NCBI GenBank assembly: GCA_026003475.1
Contig: BPHJ01000001.1
Span: 382,545 to 446,544 of the forward strand
Direction of reading: 5' to 3'
From: Candidatus Kapaibacterium sp.
GTDB lineage: Bacteria; Bacteroidota; Ignavibacteria; Kapaibacteriales; NICIL-2
Length of the DNA stretch: 64,000 nt
The translations under genes were made by a program, and so were the position numbers. Positions 17,591-26,640 of this stretch are shown here, piece after piece. The first letter of the stretch is position 1. The number at the start of each line of letters is the position of its first letter. The notes under the pieces are model-generated. The model saw only the letters and a list, made by a program, of their open reading frames with translations. It did no database searches and was not told the origin of the DNA.

Positions 17591-19126
17591 CTAATGCCGA
17601 AAGTGACGCATCCCCGTAAAAATCATCGCAAGGTTGCGTTCATTGGCTGCAGCAATGACTTCCTCGTCTCGGATGGAACCGCCCGGTTGAATGATCGCCG
17701 TTACTCCTGCATCAGCGCACTGCACGATACCGTCGGCAAATGGGAAAAACGCGTCGCTGGCAACAGCGGAACCGCGAAGGTCAATGCCAAACTGCTGCGC
17801 TTTCCAGGCCGCAATACGAGCACTATCCACGCGCGAGGGTTGACCAGCTCCGATCGCCAACGTTCGGTCTGGTGCTGCGTACACGATAGCGTTCGACTTG
17901 GCATGCTTGGCAACTTTCCAGGCAAACATCATTGCCCGAAACTCGCTTTCGGTTGGCTCTCGTTCGGTGACGACACGCATCGCCTGGCTTGAGAGTAACT
18001 CGTTGTCGGGCGTTTGAACGAGCAGACCTCCCAGTACCGATCGCACGTGCACGTCCTCGAGTGCTTCGGCTACTGCTGTGCGGTCGAACGTGAGTAACCG
18101 CCGATCCCGTTTGCGCGTTAGAATTGCCAGTGCGCTGTCGTCGAATGCAGGGGCAACAATCAGCTCGATAAACAGCGGATGGATGTGCGCTGCGAACTCT
18201 TCGTCGATCGGAAGATTTGCCGCAACGATACCACCGAAGGGCGATACCGTATCGGTTGCGTAAGCGTTGTTCCATGCGGTCAGCAGCGAATCGCCACTCC
18301 CGACGCCGCAAGGATTGGTGTGTTTGATGATTGCCACTGTTGGTTCGGGAAACTCCATGACAATGCGAACGGCAGCATCCAGGTCGAGCAGGTTGTTGTA
18401 CGACAGTTCCTTCCCGTGGAGCTGGGTAAAATATCGCTGGAAGTTCCCGAACAGCGCAGCGCGTTGGTGGGGATTTTCGCCATAGCGAAGGTCGAGTGTT
18501 CGATGTTCACCCAGTGCAAGGTATTGTTGCTCCACCGCCGAGAGTTCGAAAGAGTGTGCGATCTGGGAGTCGTACCACGCAGTGTAGGCAAAAGCGCGCG
18601 CCGCAAGGTAGCGCCGGTGCGCAAGCGATAGAGTGCCTGCTGTGCGCACCTGCTCGAGAACCGCGGCGTAGTCATCGGGGACAACCAGTGGAACAACCCA
18701 GCGATAATTTTTCGCAGCGGCTCGCACCAGAGTTGGTCCACCGATGTCAATCATCTCGATGCGCTCCTCTTCGTCGCTGGTGTGCTCCAGCGTTGAGACG
18801 AAGGGATAAAAGTTGATGCAGACAAGATCAATCGGCGTGATTCCGTGCTGGCGAAGCTGCTCCAGATGTGCTGGGTCGTCCCGCCGAGCCAGCAGAGCGG
18901 CGTGAATGGCTGGATGCAATGTCTTGACTCGTCCATCGAGCAATTCGGGGAAACCGGTGAGCGTTTCGACCAGTGTGACTGGAATACCGCCATCGCGGAG
19001 AGCAGCAGCAGTTCCGCCCGTTGACAGAATTTCGATACCGGATTCATGGAGCACACGCGCGAATTCAACGATTCCGGCCTTATCCCAAACGCTCAGCAGT
19101 GCTCGCTTTATTGGTGGTGTTTCCAT
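17591..19126 (-). CDS. purH: Bifunctional AICAR transformylase / IMP cyclohydrolase
   Basis: Catalyses the last two steps of de novo IMP synthesis: formylation of AICAR by 10-formyl-THF, then ring closure. The 511-aa protein begins with the MGS-like cyclohydrolase domain (KRALLSVWDKAGI, STGGTAAALRDGGIPV, GRVKTLHP). It continues with the transformylase domain containing the KHTNPCG motif and the terminal SDAFFPFADGI and QPGGSIRD segments. The ATG at 19126 is preferred over the TTG one codon upstream. A TAATTTTG -7 element lies 25 nt before it. A second purine gene, purC, is about 10 kb away. Confidence 0.96.
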   Translation of the reverse strand: METPPIKRALLSVWDKAGIVEFARVLHESGIEILSTGGTAAALRDGGIPVTLVETLTGFPELLDGRVKTLHPAIHAALLARRDDPAHLEQLRQHGITPIDLVCINFYPFVSTLEHTSDEEERIEMIDIGGPTLVRAAAKNYRWVVPLVVPDDYAAVLEQVRTAGTLSLAHRRYLAARAFAYTAWYDSQIAHSFELSAVEQQYLALGEHRTLDLRYGENPHQRAALFGNFQRYFTQLHGKELSYNNLLDLDAAVRIVMEFPEPTVAIIKHTNPCGVGSGDSLLTAWNNAYATDTVSPFGGIVAANLPIDEEFAAHIHPLFIELIVAPAFDDSALAILTRKRDRRLLTFDRTAVAEALEDVHVRSVLGGLLVQTPDNELLSSQAMRVVTEREPTESEFRAMMFAWKVAKHAKSNAIVYAAPDRTLAIGAGQPSRVDSARIAAWKAQQFGIDLRGSAVASDAFFPFADGIVQCADAGVTAIIQPGGSIRDEEVIAAANERNLAMIFTGMRHFRH

Positions 19127-19151
19127 CAATGATGCTTGTGGTACGACGGTG

Positions 19152-19159
19152 CAAAATTA
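19152..19159 (-). promoter_or_regulatory. Candidate -7 element (TAATTTTG) for purH
   Basis: Exact TAnnTTTG match on the minus strand, 25 nt before the purH ATG, within the 39-bp gap to glnN. The -33 box would lie inside the glnN 3' end and is weak. Confidence 0.45.
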
Positions 19160-19165
19160 CCGGTG

Positions 19166-21310
19166 CTACTTGAGCCAGAGCAGTTGTTGGTAGCTGGGTA
19201 GTTGCCACAGATGCTCCGGAACGATGCGCTCGAGTTGGTCGGCGATTGCTCGGACCTGCTGCATTGCAGGCAGCACGTTGTTGGCCATGTGGTAGGCTTT
19301 CTGGCGAGCAGTGTCGCCGCCGAGCTCGCGATTGTGGGTGCGGAGTTCTGCCAATGCGTCGCCGAATTGGTCGGTCAACATCGCCACCTCGCGCTCGAGT
19401 GCACTAATGGTGCGGTGGTTACCACTGCGACGGAGAGATTCCAGGTACGCAATGCATGCTGGCAGAAGTTGGGTCATCGCGATGCGTTCGGTTGTTTCTG
19501 CCTCGATGTTGATCGTTTTGAAGTACTGTGCGAAGGCGATTTCTTGGCGGGAATGAATCTCTCGTTCATTGAGAATGTGGAGTTGCGATAGGAGTGCAAT
19601 GTTCTTTTCAGCAGTGACGTGTTCGAGTGCTTCCAACGTTGTGCGCAAATTGAGCAAGCCGCGGCGCTCTGCTTCAGCGTGCCATGCAGGAGAATAGCCA
19701 TCGTCGTTGTAAATGATGGCGCGGTGTTCTGCAATGACGTTGGCGATGACCTCCTCGAGAGCTTTGGGCAGCGAAGCACCACGCGCTAAGCTGCTTTCTA
19801 ACTGCTGGGCAAGGCGATCAATTGCATCGGCAGCGATCGCATTGAGCACCGTTGCTGGTAGGGAGACGCTCTGCGATGCTCCGACAGCACGAAACTCGAA
19901 CTTCGATCCCGTGAAGGCAAAGGGCGAGGTGCGATTTCGATCGGTTGCGTGGCGTGGCAGGTGTGGCAGGATCGCTGCGCCCAGTTGAAGGAGTCCGCCA
20001 TTGGCTGCCGGTGTGCCTGGTGTGCCCGAGGCGATACGGTCGAACATATCCGTGAGCGCATCGCCCAAGTACATCGAGATGATCGCCGGCGGCGCTTCGT
20101 GGGCTCCCAAACGATGATCGTTTGCCGCCGAGGCGACACTATAGCGCAACAGGTCCTGATGGCGATGCACTGCGCTGATTATCGCCGCACAGAAAAACAG
20201 GAACACCATGTTCTGCTGCGGGTCGGTACCGGGATCGAGCACGTTGAGTCCAGTATCGGTCGCAATGGACCAGTTTAGGTGTTTCCCACTGCCGTTGACG
20301 CCTGCGAAAGGTTTCTCATGGAGCAAACATACCAGACCGTAGCGCCTAGCGGTGGCGCGCAGGACGTTCATGACCAAGTGTTGGTGATCGGCTGCAGCAT
20401 TTGCTTGTTCGAACACGGGCGCGATTTCGTACTGCGCTGGAGCAACTTCGTTATGGCGAGTCTTGATGGGTACGCCAAGGCGGTAGAGGACATGCTCGAC
20501 TTCGGTCATGTAGGAAAGCACACGGTCGGGGATAGAGCCGAAGTAGTGATCCTCAAGTTCTTGTCCGCGGGGTGGCTTGGTGCCAAACAGTGTCCGCCCG
20601 GTCAGGTAGAGGTCGGGACGGCGATAGTAAAACGTTTCGTCAATGAGGAAGTATTCCTGTTCGCAGCCCATCGTTGCATACGCGCGATTGGCCTGGACAC
20701 CGAGCAGCGAGAGTGCTCGCAGGACGCTCCGATTGAGTGCATCGAGCGAACGAAGCAAGGGGAGTTTGGCATCGAGCGCCTCACCAGTCCACGAGGCGAA
20801 CACGGTCGGAATACACAGCGTGGCACCGTTGGAATGCCGCACGATAAATGCCGGCGATGTTGGATCCCAGGCGGTGTAACCACGCGCTTCGAAGGTTGCA
20901 CGCAAACCGCCACTGGGGAACGAGGATGCATCCGGTTCACCCTGAATGAGGTCCTTGCCGGAAAACTCTGTGACGGCACCACCGCCGGGCAAGGGAGTGA
21001 CGAAGCTTTCGTGCTTTTCCGCAGTCGAGCCTGTCAGCGGTTGGAACCAATGCGTGTAGTGCGTGGCTCCGCGCTCGGTGGCCCATTCTTTCATTGCCAG
21101 CGCGACCGTGTCGGCAATTGCTGAATCGAGCGGCACACCGCGATGGATGGTGGCATGGAGCGACTCGAACACCGGCTTGGAAAGGCGCTGGCGCATCTGC
21201 TCGATGGTGAAGACATCGCAGGCAAACGCTTCGTGGATGTCCTCCGAGTGCAGGAGTGGTGCGCCATTGGGACGCCAGTGAGAAGTCAGGGTAGCTGTTG
21301 GCTGAGTCAT
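19166..21310 (-). CDS. glnN: Type III glutamine synthetase
   Basis: ATP-dependent amidation of glutamate with ammonia. The 714-aa length and motif set identify GSIII, the form common in Bacteroidota and cyanobacteria: [41 protein letters not shown], then [14 protein letters not shown]. Residues 1-130 form the N-terminal GSIII_N region and the last 200 residues are the helical C-terminal extension. The start ATG overlaps the stop of the upstream Lrp/AsnC-type regulator (ATGA at 21307-21310), so synthesis is probably coupled to that regulator and controlled by nitrogen status. Confidence 0.95.
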   Translation of the reverse strand: MTQPTATLTSHWRPNGAPLLHSEDIHEAFACDVFTIEQMRQRLSKPVFESLHATIHRGVPLDSAIADTVALAMKEWATERGATHYTHWFQPLTGSTAEKHESFVTPLPGGGAVTEFSGKDLIQGEPDASSFPSGGLRATFEARGYTAWDPTSPAFIVRHSNGATLCIPTVFASWTGEALDAKLPLLRSLDALNRSVLRALSLLGVQANRAYATMGCEQEYFLIDETFYYRRPDLYLTGRTLFGTKPPRGQELEDHYFGSIPDRVLSYMTEVEHVLYRLGVPIKTRHNEVAPAQYEIAPVFEQANAAADHQHLVMNVLRATARRYGLVCLLHEKPFAGVNGSGKHLNWSIATDTGLNVLDPGTDPQQNMVFLFFCAAIISAVHRHQDLLRYSVASAANDHRLGAHEAPPAIISMYLGDALTDMFDRIASGTPGTPAANGGLLQLGAAILPHLPRHATDRNRTSPFAFTGSKFEFRAVGASQSVSLPATVLNAIAADAIDRLAQQLESSLARGASLPKALEEVIANVIAEHRAIIYNDDGYSPAWHAEAERRGLLNLRTTLEALEHVTAEKNIALLSQLHILNEREIHSRQEIAFAQYFKTINIEAETTERIAMTQLLPACIAYLESLRRSGNHRTISALEREVAMLTDQFGDALAELRTHNRELGGDTARQKAYHMANNVLPAMQQVRAIADQLERIVPEHLWQLPSYQQLLWLK

Positions 21311-21798
21311 CGGGGTGAATCGGTGCTTGGTGAAACATCACGGAGAAGCTGCGCCGTTTCCAGGGGAGTCGAAAGCACGATACTCGTCTGCGTATGGTGC
21401 ACGCCTCGCCAACGCTGAATGGTCGAAAGCAAGTGCTCCAGTGCAGCCGTGCTCGGTACACGGACCTTGAGCAAATGGGATGCATCGCCGGTGATCGCGT
21501 GGCATTCCAAGATGGCCGGAACGTCTCGGCAACGCTCAATAAACGATGGGTAGTTGGCACTCCCTTCAACCCAAACGAATACAAACGCCGTCACGTCAAG
21601 TCCGAGCGCCTGCGGCGATAGGTGGGCATGGTAACCTGTGATTACCCCGGCGCGTTCTAACTTGCGCATGTGCTCGCTGACAGCAGTCACCGACAGGCCC
21701 ACGCGTTCAGCCAGTTCGGTAAGGCTGAGCCGTGCATTCTGCTCCAGCAATCGGCACAGGTGGCGATCAATCTCGGAGAGTTGATGATTTTTGCTCAA
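21307..21798 (-). CDS. Lrp/AsnC family transcriptional regulator
   Basis: A 163-aa DNA-binding protein. A winged helix-turn-helix occupies residues 8-60 ([19 protein letters not shown], then [20 protein letters not shown]), and a C-terminal RAM/ligand-sensing domain follows. The family senses amino acids and often controls nitrogen genes, and glnN overlaps it directly downstream. The TTG at 21798 is the only reasonable start: an in-frame stop lies about 60 nt upstream and the HTH begins immediately. The N-terminus is short for the family. A palindrome lies 14 bp upstream and may be its own operator. Confidence 0.88.
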   Translation of the reverse strand: MSKNHQLSEIDRHLCRLLEQNARLSLTELAERVGLSVTAVSEHMRKLERAGVITGYHAHLSPQALGLDVTAFVFVWVEGSANYPSFIERCRDVPAILECHAITGDASHLLKVRVPSTAALEHLLSTIQRWRGVHHTQTSIVLSTPLETAQLLRDVSPSTDSPR

Positions 21799-21811
21799 GA
21801 TTTGTTTTGAG

Positions 21812-21824
21812 TTGAAAGTTTCAA
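21812..21824. promoter_or_regulatory. 13-bp palindrome between the regulator and mtgA
   Basis: TTGAAA-G-TTTCAA is a perfect inverted repeat in the 56-bp divergent gap between the Lrp/AsnC-type gene and mtgA. It partly overlaps AATATTTG, a one-mismatch -7 element for mtgA. The position fits autoregulation by the Lrp/AsnC-type protein. Confidence 0.45.
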
Positions 21825-21854
21825 TATTTGCCGCGAAAATACAAAATCTTTTTC

Positions 21855-22565
21855 ATGGTTCGCAGAATTGCTCTCTGGTTTATCCGGTTCATTCTTGCAT
21901 GGCTTATTGGTAGCTGTGCGCTGGTGCTTGTGTATGCACTGGTTCGTCCGCCGGTGACGCCAGTGATGCTCATCAATCTCATTGCCGACATCGCCGATGG
22001 TGGGCAGTGGCATGGTATCGAAAAACGCTGGGTGGATCTCGAAGCCATTTCCCCCTCGTTGGTGCGTGCGGTGATTGCTGCCGAGGATACGCGATTTTTC
22101 GAGCATCACGGCTTCGATTGGGAGGCAATCGAACAGGCGCGGCAGCTCAACGAGCGGTACCGCGGACGCCGCCTCTACGGTGCAAGCACGATCTCGATGC
22201 AGACAGCAAAAAATGTTTTCCTCTGGCACGGACGCAACTATCTGCGCAAAGCACTGGAGGCATACTTTACCGTGCTCATCGAAGCGGTTTGGGGGAAACG
22301 GCGCATCATGGAAGTGTATCTCAACGTCGTTGAGTTTGCGCCCGGGGTCTATGGTGCCGAAGCCGCAGCGAACCGGTATTGGAGAAAACCGGCCAGCCGG
22401 ATTACCAGCGCCGAAGCTGCCTTGATGGCTGCCGTTCTACCCAATCCGCGGCGGTGGAAGTTCTGGCAACCGACGCCCTACATTCGAAAGAGGCAAGCAA
22501 CTATCCTTGCCCGCATGAACGATGTCCGTTTGCCCGGGGATTGGTACGTGTCACCGCGGCGCTAA
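21855..22565 (+). CDS. mtgA: Monofunctional biosynthetic peptidoglycan transglycosylase
   Basis: Polymerises lipid II into glycan strands at the periplasmic face of the inner membrane (GT51 family). The 236-aa protein has one N-terminal membrane anchor (ALWFIRFILAWLIGSCALVLV). The catalytic glutamate is in the motif AAEDTRFFEHHG near residue 75, followed by GASTISMQTAKNVFL and the RRIMEVYLNVVEF block. No transpeptidase domain follows. The ATG at 21855 is chosen over an upstream TTG because the membrane anchor begins there. rodA, a SEDS polymerase gene, is about 8 kb downstream. Confidence 0.93.
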   Translation: MVRRIALWFIRFILAWLIGSCALVLVYALVRPPVTPVMLINLIADIADGGQWHGIEKRWVDLEAISPSLVRAVIAAEDTRFFEHHGFDWEAIEQARQLNERYRGRRLYGASTISMQTAKNVFLWHGRNYLRKALEAYFTVLIEAVWGKRRIMEVYLNVVEFAPGVYGAEAAANRYWRKPASRITSAEAALMAAVLPNPRRWKFWQPTPYIRKRQATILARMNDVRLPGDWYVSPRR

Positions 22566-22570
22566 TTTTG
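22541..22570 (+). promoter_or_regulatory. Bacteroidota-type promoter for the UPF0173 gene
   Basis: TTG (22541-22543), a 19-bp spacer and TAATTTTG (22563-22570) match the -33/-7 arrangement. The -7 box includes the mtgA stop codon and ends 33 nt before the next ATG. Confidence 0.55.
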
Positions 22571-22603
22571 TGTGTGTCTGTTGAGATGTAATTCGATTCT
22601 GCG

Positions 22604-23293
22604 ATGAACCTTACCTACTACGGGCACTCGTGCTTTGCAATCGAATGCACAAGCGGTGAACAGCTTTTGTTTGATCCTTTCATCACACCCAATCCATTGG
22701 CAGCCGGAATCGAGCTGGCAACCATTCATGCTGATTGCATCCTCCTTTCGCATGGACATGCTGACCACATCGCCGATGCTGTTGCGCTTGCCCAGCAGAC
22801 CGGAGCATTGGTTATTTGCTCGTGGGAAATCTCCGAGTGGCTTGCCAAGCAAGGAGTGACCAACGTCCGCCCGATGAACACAGGCGGTACCTGGCGCGCA
22901 CCCTTCGGAACCGTGCACTGCGTCGTTGCCCAGCATTCGAGTGGCTTGCCCGACGGAAGCTATGGCGGTAACCCGATGGGATTTGTGGTGGCAACTGCTG
23001 GAGGAACCTTCTACTATGCTGGGGATACTGCACTCACGCTCGATATGCAATTGATACCGCGTCGGTACACACTCGACGCAGCAATTCTGCCAATCGGCGA
23101 CAACTTCACAATGGGCATTCAGGATGCAGTCGTTGCAGCAGAGTTCTTGCAGTGTTCGAACATTATCGGTGTTCACTTCGATACGTTCGACCTGATACGC
23201 GTTGACCACGACGAAGCGATTGCAGCCTTTGCAGAGCGCGGTTACACACTGCGACTTCCATCGGTTGGGGCGACCATCCCGCTTCGACCATAG
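22604..23293 (+). CDS. UPF0173 metal-dependent hydrolase (MBL fold)
   Basis: A 229-aa metallo-beta-lactamase-fold protein. The N-terminus MNLTYYGHSCF is characteristic of the UPF0173 group. The metal motif is HGHADH (residues 50-55), with further ligands expected in AQHSSG, YYAGDTAL and the C-terminal GVHFDTF. Substrate is unknown for the group. It has its own candidate promoter and is followed after 29 nt by a small DUF2892 gene. Confidence 0.88.
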   Translation: MNLTYYGHSCFAIECTSGEQLLFDPFITPNPLAAGIELATIHADCILLSHGHADHIADAVALAQQTGALVICSWEISEWLAKQGVTNVRPMNTGGTWRAPFGTVHCVVAQHSSGLPDGSYGGNPMGFVVATAGGTFYYAGDTALTLDMQLIPRRYTLDAAILPIGDNFTMGIQDAVVAAEFLQCSNIIGVHFDTFDLIRVDHDEAIAAFAERGYTLRLPSVGATIPLRP

Positions 23294-23322
23294 ATTGTTC
23301 AACTGTACTGGAGGGCTCTTGT

Positions 23323-23535
23323 ATGAACAAGAACATGGGTTCACTCGATCGCGGCATTCGCACGCTGGTGGCGGTAGTCGTTGCGATTTTGATTGCGATG
23401 GGCGTGCTCAGCGGTACATGGGCGTGGGTGCTTGGGATTGTTGCGGTGGTGTTCTTACTGACAAGCCTTGTCAGCTTTTGTCCGATCTATGCATTGTTTG
23501 GTCTGAGCACCTGCCGCGTCAAACAAAACCAGTAG
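23323..23535 (+). CDS. DUF2892 inner-membrane protein
   Basis: A 70-aa protein with two predicted transmembrane helices (TLVAVVVAILIAMGVL and WVLGIVAVVFLLTSLV). It has the DUF2892 end motif CPIYALFGLSTC, whose cysteines may bind sulfur or metal. The same domain is fused to rhodanese in YgaP-type proteins, and a rhodanese-like gene lies 0.9 kb downstream. The start follows a GGAGGG-type site. Role unknown. Confidence 0.85.
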   Translation: MNKNMGSLDRGIRTLVAVVVAILIAMGVLSGTWAWVLGIVAVVFLLTSLVSFCPIYALFGLSTCRVKQNQ

Positions 23536-23553
23536 CAATCCGTTGATAGTGTC

Positions 23554-23587
23554 CCGGGCGTTGCGCGTTCTTGGAAGCGATGCCCGG
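23554..23587 (+). terminator. Terminator-like hairpin after the DUF2892 gene
   Basis: CCGGGCGTTGC (23554-23564) pairs with GCGATGCCCGG (23577-23587) over 11 positions, including two G-U pairs, with a 12-nt loop. It lies 18 nt after the stop codon. The downstream T-run is short (TTTT at 23600-23603). Confidence 0.4.
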
Positions 23588-23596
23588 CACGAGTTG

Positions 23597-23604
23597 TAGT
23601 TTTG
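23597..23604 (+). promoter_or_regulatory. Candidate -7 element (TAGTTTTG) for the FKBP gene
   Basis: Exact TAnnTTTG match, 77 nt before the FKBP ATG and directly after the hairpin. No good -33 box is seen. A small CCTGC-TTC-GCAGG hairpin (23620-23632) would fall in the leader. Confidence 0.35.
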
Positions 23605-23681
23605 CGTCTGCAGTAGTGCCCTGCTTCGCAGGAGTGGAGCAGAGCAGGATGGTTTTCTCATTTTTTTGAAAGGTTCTCCCC

Positions 23682-24410
23682 ATGGTTCGTCCAACACGCA
23701 TCGCGCTCTGGCTCCTTGTCGGGGCAATTGGCATTGCTGGTGCTCAACCGGTCCAGAAAAAATCCTCGTCTGCAGCGCCTCCAGCCATTCAACTCCGCGA
23801 TTTTGCCGATAGCTTGAGCTATGCTCTCGGCATGAACATCGTCCAGATGGTCAAGGAGCAGAATTTCCCCATGCGCCGCGAGGTTCTCATTCGTGCCCTC
23901 ACCGATGGTTTCGACTCTCGCCCATTTGCCATCACTGAGCAGGACATGGTAGCGGTCTTCCAGCACTTTCAGCAACAGAAACAGCAGGAGGAGCAAGCCA
24001 AGCAAGCAGCCGAAGCCGCAAAAAATCGAGCTGATGGCGAAAAATTCCTCCGCGATAACGCCAAGCGTGCTGGTGTGAAAACAACCCCCAGTGGCTTGCA
24101 GTACGAGGTGATCCAGCAGGGCAATGGACCCAAGCCCAGCAGTCCGAGCGCAACGGTCAAAGTGCACTACCGCGGCATGCTGCTCGACGGAACCGAATTC
24201 GATAGCTCCTACAAGCGTGGTGAGCCTGCAGAGTTTCAGTTGGATCGCGTTATCAAAGGATGGAGCGAGGGCGTTCAACTGATGAACGTCGGTTCGAAGT
24301 ACAAGTTCTACATCCCATCGGACCTTGCCTATGGCGATCGTGGAGCGGGTAACGTAATCCCGCCTGGTGCAGTGCTTGTCTTCGAAGTTGAACTTCTCGA
24401 AGCAAAGTAA
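23682..24410 (+). CDS. Exported FKBP-type peptidyl-prolyl isomerase
   Basis: A 242-aa Mip/FkpA-like protein that catalyses cis-trans proline isomerisation and assists folding outside the cytoplasm. It has a signal peptide (LWLLVGAIGIAGAQ) and an N-terminal dimerisation domain (DSLSYALGMNIVQ). A long Gln/Glu/Lys-rich helix (about residues 88-130) leads to the C-terminal FKBP domain (VKVHYRGMLLDGTEFDSSY, IPSDLAYGDRGAGNVIPPGA). It is followed after 3 nt by the rhodanese-like gene. A folding aid for large secreted proteins would fit the local surface-protein content, but this is inference. Confidence 0.92.
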   Translation: MVRPTRIALWLLVGAIGIAGAQPVQKKSSSAAPPAIQLRDFADSLSYALGMNIVQMVKEQNFPMRREVLIRALTDGFDSRPFAITEQDMVAVFQHFQQQKQQEEQAKQAAEAAKNRADGEKFLRDNAKRAGVKTTPSGLQYEVIQQGNGPKPSSPSATVKVHYRGMLLDGTEFDSSYKRGEPAEFQLDRVIKGWSEGVQLMNVGSKYKFYIPSDLAYGDRGAGNVIPPGAVLVFEVELLEAK

Positions 24411-24413
24411 GCT

Positions 24414-24878
24414 GTGAGCGTTGTCCGGTGTGTGCTGGTGCTTGGGTGTGTGTCTGTTTCGGTGTTCTGGGCTCAACAACCCATGCCTGCACCCGATGGA
24501 CCAAAGGTCATTTACCATTTCCCGCACGAAGACGATACGCTCAAGCTCTACCACTCGTTTACGGCAGACGAGCTTGAGCAACTCATGGCGATCGATACCG
24601 CACTGGTGATGGTTGACCTGCGTCCGGCAACCGAGTACGCTGCCGGGCATATTGCAGGCTCGATCAATATGCCTGCAGAACAGATTGATTCGCGCTATCA
24701 GAAATTCCGTTCGATGCAAGAATCTCAGCGGAATGTGGTGCTCATTTCCGAGGATGGGAAGCTGGCGCGCGATCTGGTCATTCGTCTCTGCAAGAAGAAC
24801 ATTGACCGCGTGTGGTATCTCCAGGGCGGTATCCGTGCCTGGACAAAATCGGGACGTTCCTTAGCAACGAAGCAGTAA
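24414..24878 (+). CDS. Exported rhodanese-like protein without catalytic cysteine
   Basis: A 154-aa protein with a signal peptide (VLVLGCVSVSVFWAQ) and one rhodanese domain (VMVDLRPATEYAAGHIAGSINMP, then VWYLQGGIRAW). The active-site loop that normally starts with cysteine reads LISEDGKLA, with serine in the cysteine position, so sulfurtransferase activity is unlikely. It may act as a binding domain. It starts with GTG 3 nt after the FKBP stop and is surely co-transcribed with it. Confidence 0.8.
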   Translation: MSVVRCVLVLGCVSVSVFWAQQPMPAPDGPKVIYHFPHEDDTLKLYHSFTADELEQLMAIDTALVMVDLRPATEYAAGHIAGSINMPAEQIDSRYQKFRSMQESQRNVVLISEDGKLARDLVIRLCKKNIDRVWYLQGGIRAWTKSGRSLATKQ

Positions 24879-24957
24879 CGAGCATCCAAGGCAATGGAAT
24901 GCTGGGCGGTGCGTCTTGCACCCCGGTACGTTGCTCCTTATTGGTACGTCACGAGCG

Positions 24958-25320
24958 ATGGCTCGATCAACGCGCTTGATGTTACAAGTGATTGCAGGCG
25001 CAATTCATCTCCTCTTTGTCGGTGGTGCGTTCGCAGCGGTTTCTGCTGTGTTGTGGATACTGCTGATGTGGTGCGGTCGTTACTGTGGCTGTCCGTATCA
25101 GCCATCGTTTTTTGAAGCGGCGGGGATGCTCGCCTTTGGATACATTGTCGTTCGTTCGTCTGCCTTTGCGCGTATGCAGGGGATGCGAATGCGTCGCGCC
25201 ACGTTCGCACATCTGTGGGGCGCTGCTGGGCGTCGCCATTGGCGTCCGTCGGCATCCTCGCTGTCGGACAATCGGGTCTGTGAGCACCACGAGCGGTCGG
25301 GTATCAACGAGAACGTCTAA
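24958..25320 (+). CDS. Possible small membrane protein, probably frameshifted
   Basis: The region after the rhodanese gene has no convincing intact gene. The best candidate starts at ATG 24958 and encodes two hydrophobic helices (VIAGAIHLLFVGGAFAAVSAV and FFEAAGMLAFGYIVV). After about 25215 this frame becomes arginine/serine-rich and unlike protein. Another frame continues with a hydrophobic run, GALLGVAIG, and the third with VGILAVGQSGL before a stop at 25292. Two small indels would therefore restore a three-helix protein. I recognise no family. It may be real and mis-sequenced, decayed, or not a gene. Confidence 0.35.
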   Translation: MARSTRLMLQVIAGAIHLLFVGGAFAAVSAVLWILLMWCGRYCGCPYQPSFFEAAGMLAFGYIVVRSSAFARMQGMRMRRATFAHLWGAAGRRHWRPSASSLSDNRVCEHHERSGINENV

Positions 25321-25325
25321 GCAGT

Positions 25326-26540
25326 CTACTCTGAGTGTAAACTGAGAGAGCGGCTACAAGCAGTGTTCGTGCCGGTGGTGACGCCGCTAAATTCAATGGT
25401 TACAAGAGTTACATCATCGGGAAACGAGGTGGAAACCCACTGCTGAGAGAGCAATGCGATCAATCGTGCTGTGGGGTCGCTGTCATCATCTGCCGAGAAC
25501 GTACGTGCAAGGAGCTCCTCAAAAAGTTGTGGCTGTTCAGCTAAGTCTGCCGAGAGTGCATCGAGTATCCCATCGGTAACCAGGACTAACTGATCTCCGG
25601 GTGACAAATGCAGCGTCAAGCTACTGTAGGTGCTCGTCTCGAGTGCGCCCAGTGGCATGCCCTGCTCAGTGTGGAGAGGCTCGATCGTTCCAGTGCGCCC
25701 GATAAGGTAGGGGGGAATGTGCGCTGCATTCGAAAGAGTCAATGCTCCCGTTGAGGGATCGAGGATGGCAACAAGGGCCGTGACAAAGTACGCTTGAGGA
25801 TTTTCGGATGCTAAAGCGCGGTTGACGGCTTCGAGCGCATGCTCGAGCGAGAGTTTGTGCTCCAGGTGGGAACGGAGTAACGTTTTTGTTACCGCCATCC
25901 AGAGCGCAGCACTGATACCTTTGCCGGAAACGTCTCCAATAGCCAAGACAAGCCGCCCGTCGCTGGTTCGCCAGTGGTCGTAAAAATCGCCGGCGACATG
26001 ACGTGCTGGGACCAGCAGCGCCGAAAGTTGGTAGCGTCCGGCTGGATCACAAGCGATTGATGAAGGGAGCATGTGGCGCTGAATATCGGCTGCAATCGCC
26101 AGTTCGCGTTCGTAGTCCCGGAGTCGTTGGCGTGCGTGGACAGCGCGTTCGAGTTCGAGATGACGCTCCAGCGCACGCTCGAGGGCGGATTCCAGCTCTG
26201 CAAGGGTTGGTGGCTTGACGATATAGTCGCTGGCACCGACCCGGACGGCTTCGATAATGGAATCGCCATCACCAGCAGCAGAAAGCGCCACCACTTGCAG
26301 CAATGGATACTGCCGCCGGCAGTGGGCGATGAGTTCCAATCCATCCATCGTCGGCATCCGACGGTCGGTCAACATGACGGCAGTATCGGGGTGCTCTTCG
26401 AGCAGTTGGAGCGCTTCTTCACCACTGGATGCTCGGAGAACACGGAGATTTTGCCGGCTGGCAAGTGGCTCCAGGGCTAACTCTACCATTGCCCCGAAAT
26501 CGTCGCTGTCGTCAACAACGAGAATCGTGCGTCCATCCAT
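25326..26540 (-). CDS. Response regulator with PP2C (SpoIIE/RsbU-type) phosphatase output
   Basis: A 404-aa protein. The receiver domain (residues 4-125) has D10/D11 and phospho-acceptor D59 in MLTDRRMPTMDG, and KPP in place of the usual KP. A linker helix (residues 125-170) leads to a PP2C-type serine phosphatase domain with metal motifs GDFYDHW, GDVSGKG and LVTDGILDA. Such proteins dephosphorylate anti-anti-sigma factors in partner-switching pathways; no anti-sigma gene is adjacent. The ATG at 26540 matches the natural receiver start, and a GTG 29 codons upstream would add an unrelated segment. Confidence 0.88.
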   Translation of the reverse strand: MDGRTILVVDDSDDFGAMVELALEPLASRQNLRVLRASSGEEALQLLEEHPDTAVMLTDRRMPTMDGLELIAHCRRQYPLLQVVALSAAGDGDSIIEAVRVGASDYIVKPPTLAELESALERALERHLELERAVHARQRLRDYERELAIAADIQRHMLPSSIACDPAGRYQLSALLVPARHVAGDFYDHWRTSDGRLVLAIGDVSGKGISAALWMAVTKTLLRSHLEHKLSLEHALEAVNRALASENPQAYFVTALVAILDPSTGALTLSNAAHIPPYLIGRTGTIEPLHTEQGMPLGALETSTYSSLTLHLSPGDQLVLVTDGILDALSADLAEQPQLFEELLARTFSADDDSDPTARLIALLSQQWVSTSFPDDVTLVTIEFSGVTTGTNTACSRSLSLHSE

Positions 26541-26640
26541 CGGTTTAGCTTCGCTGCGTCCGTGCTCAACAAAAAAGCTCACTTCCAGAGCACAATTTAC
26601 GTGCCAGGGAACTGGCACCGACTCCACGGCTGCAGACTGA

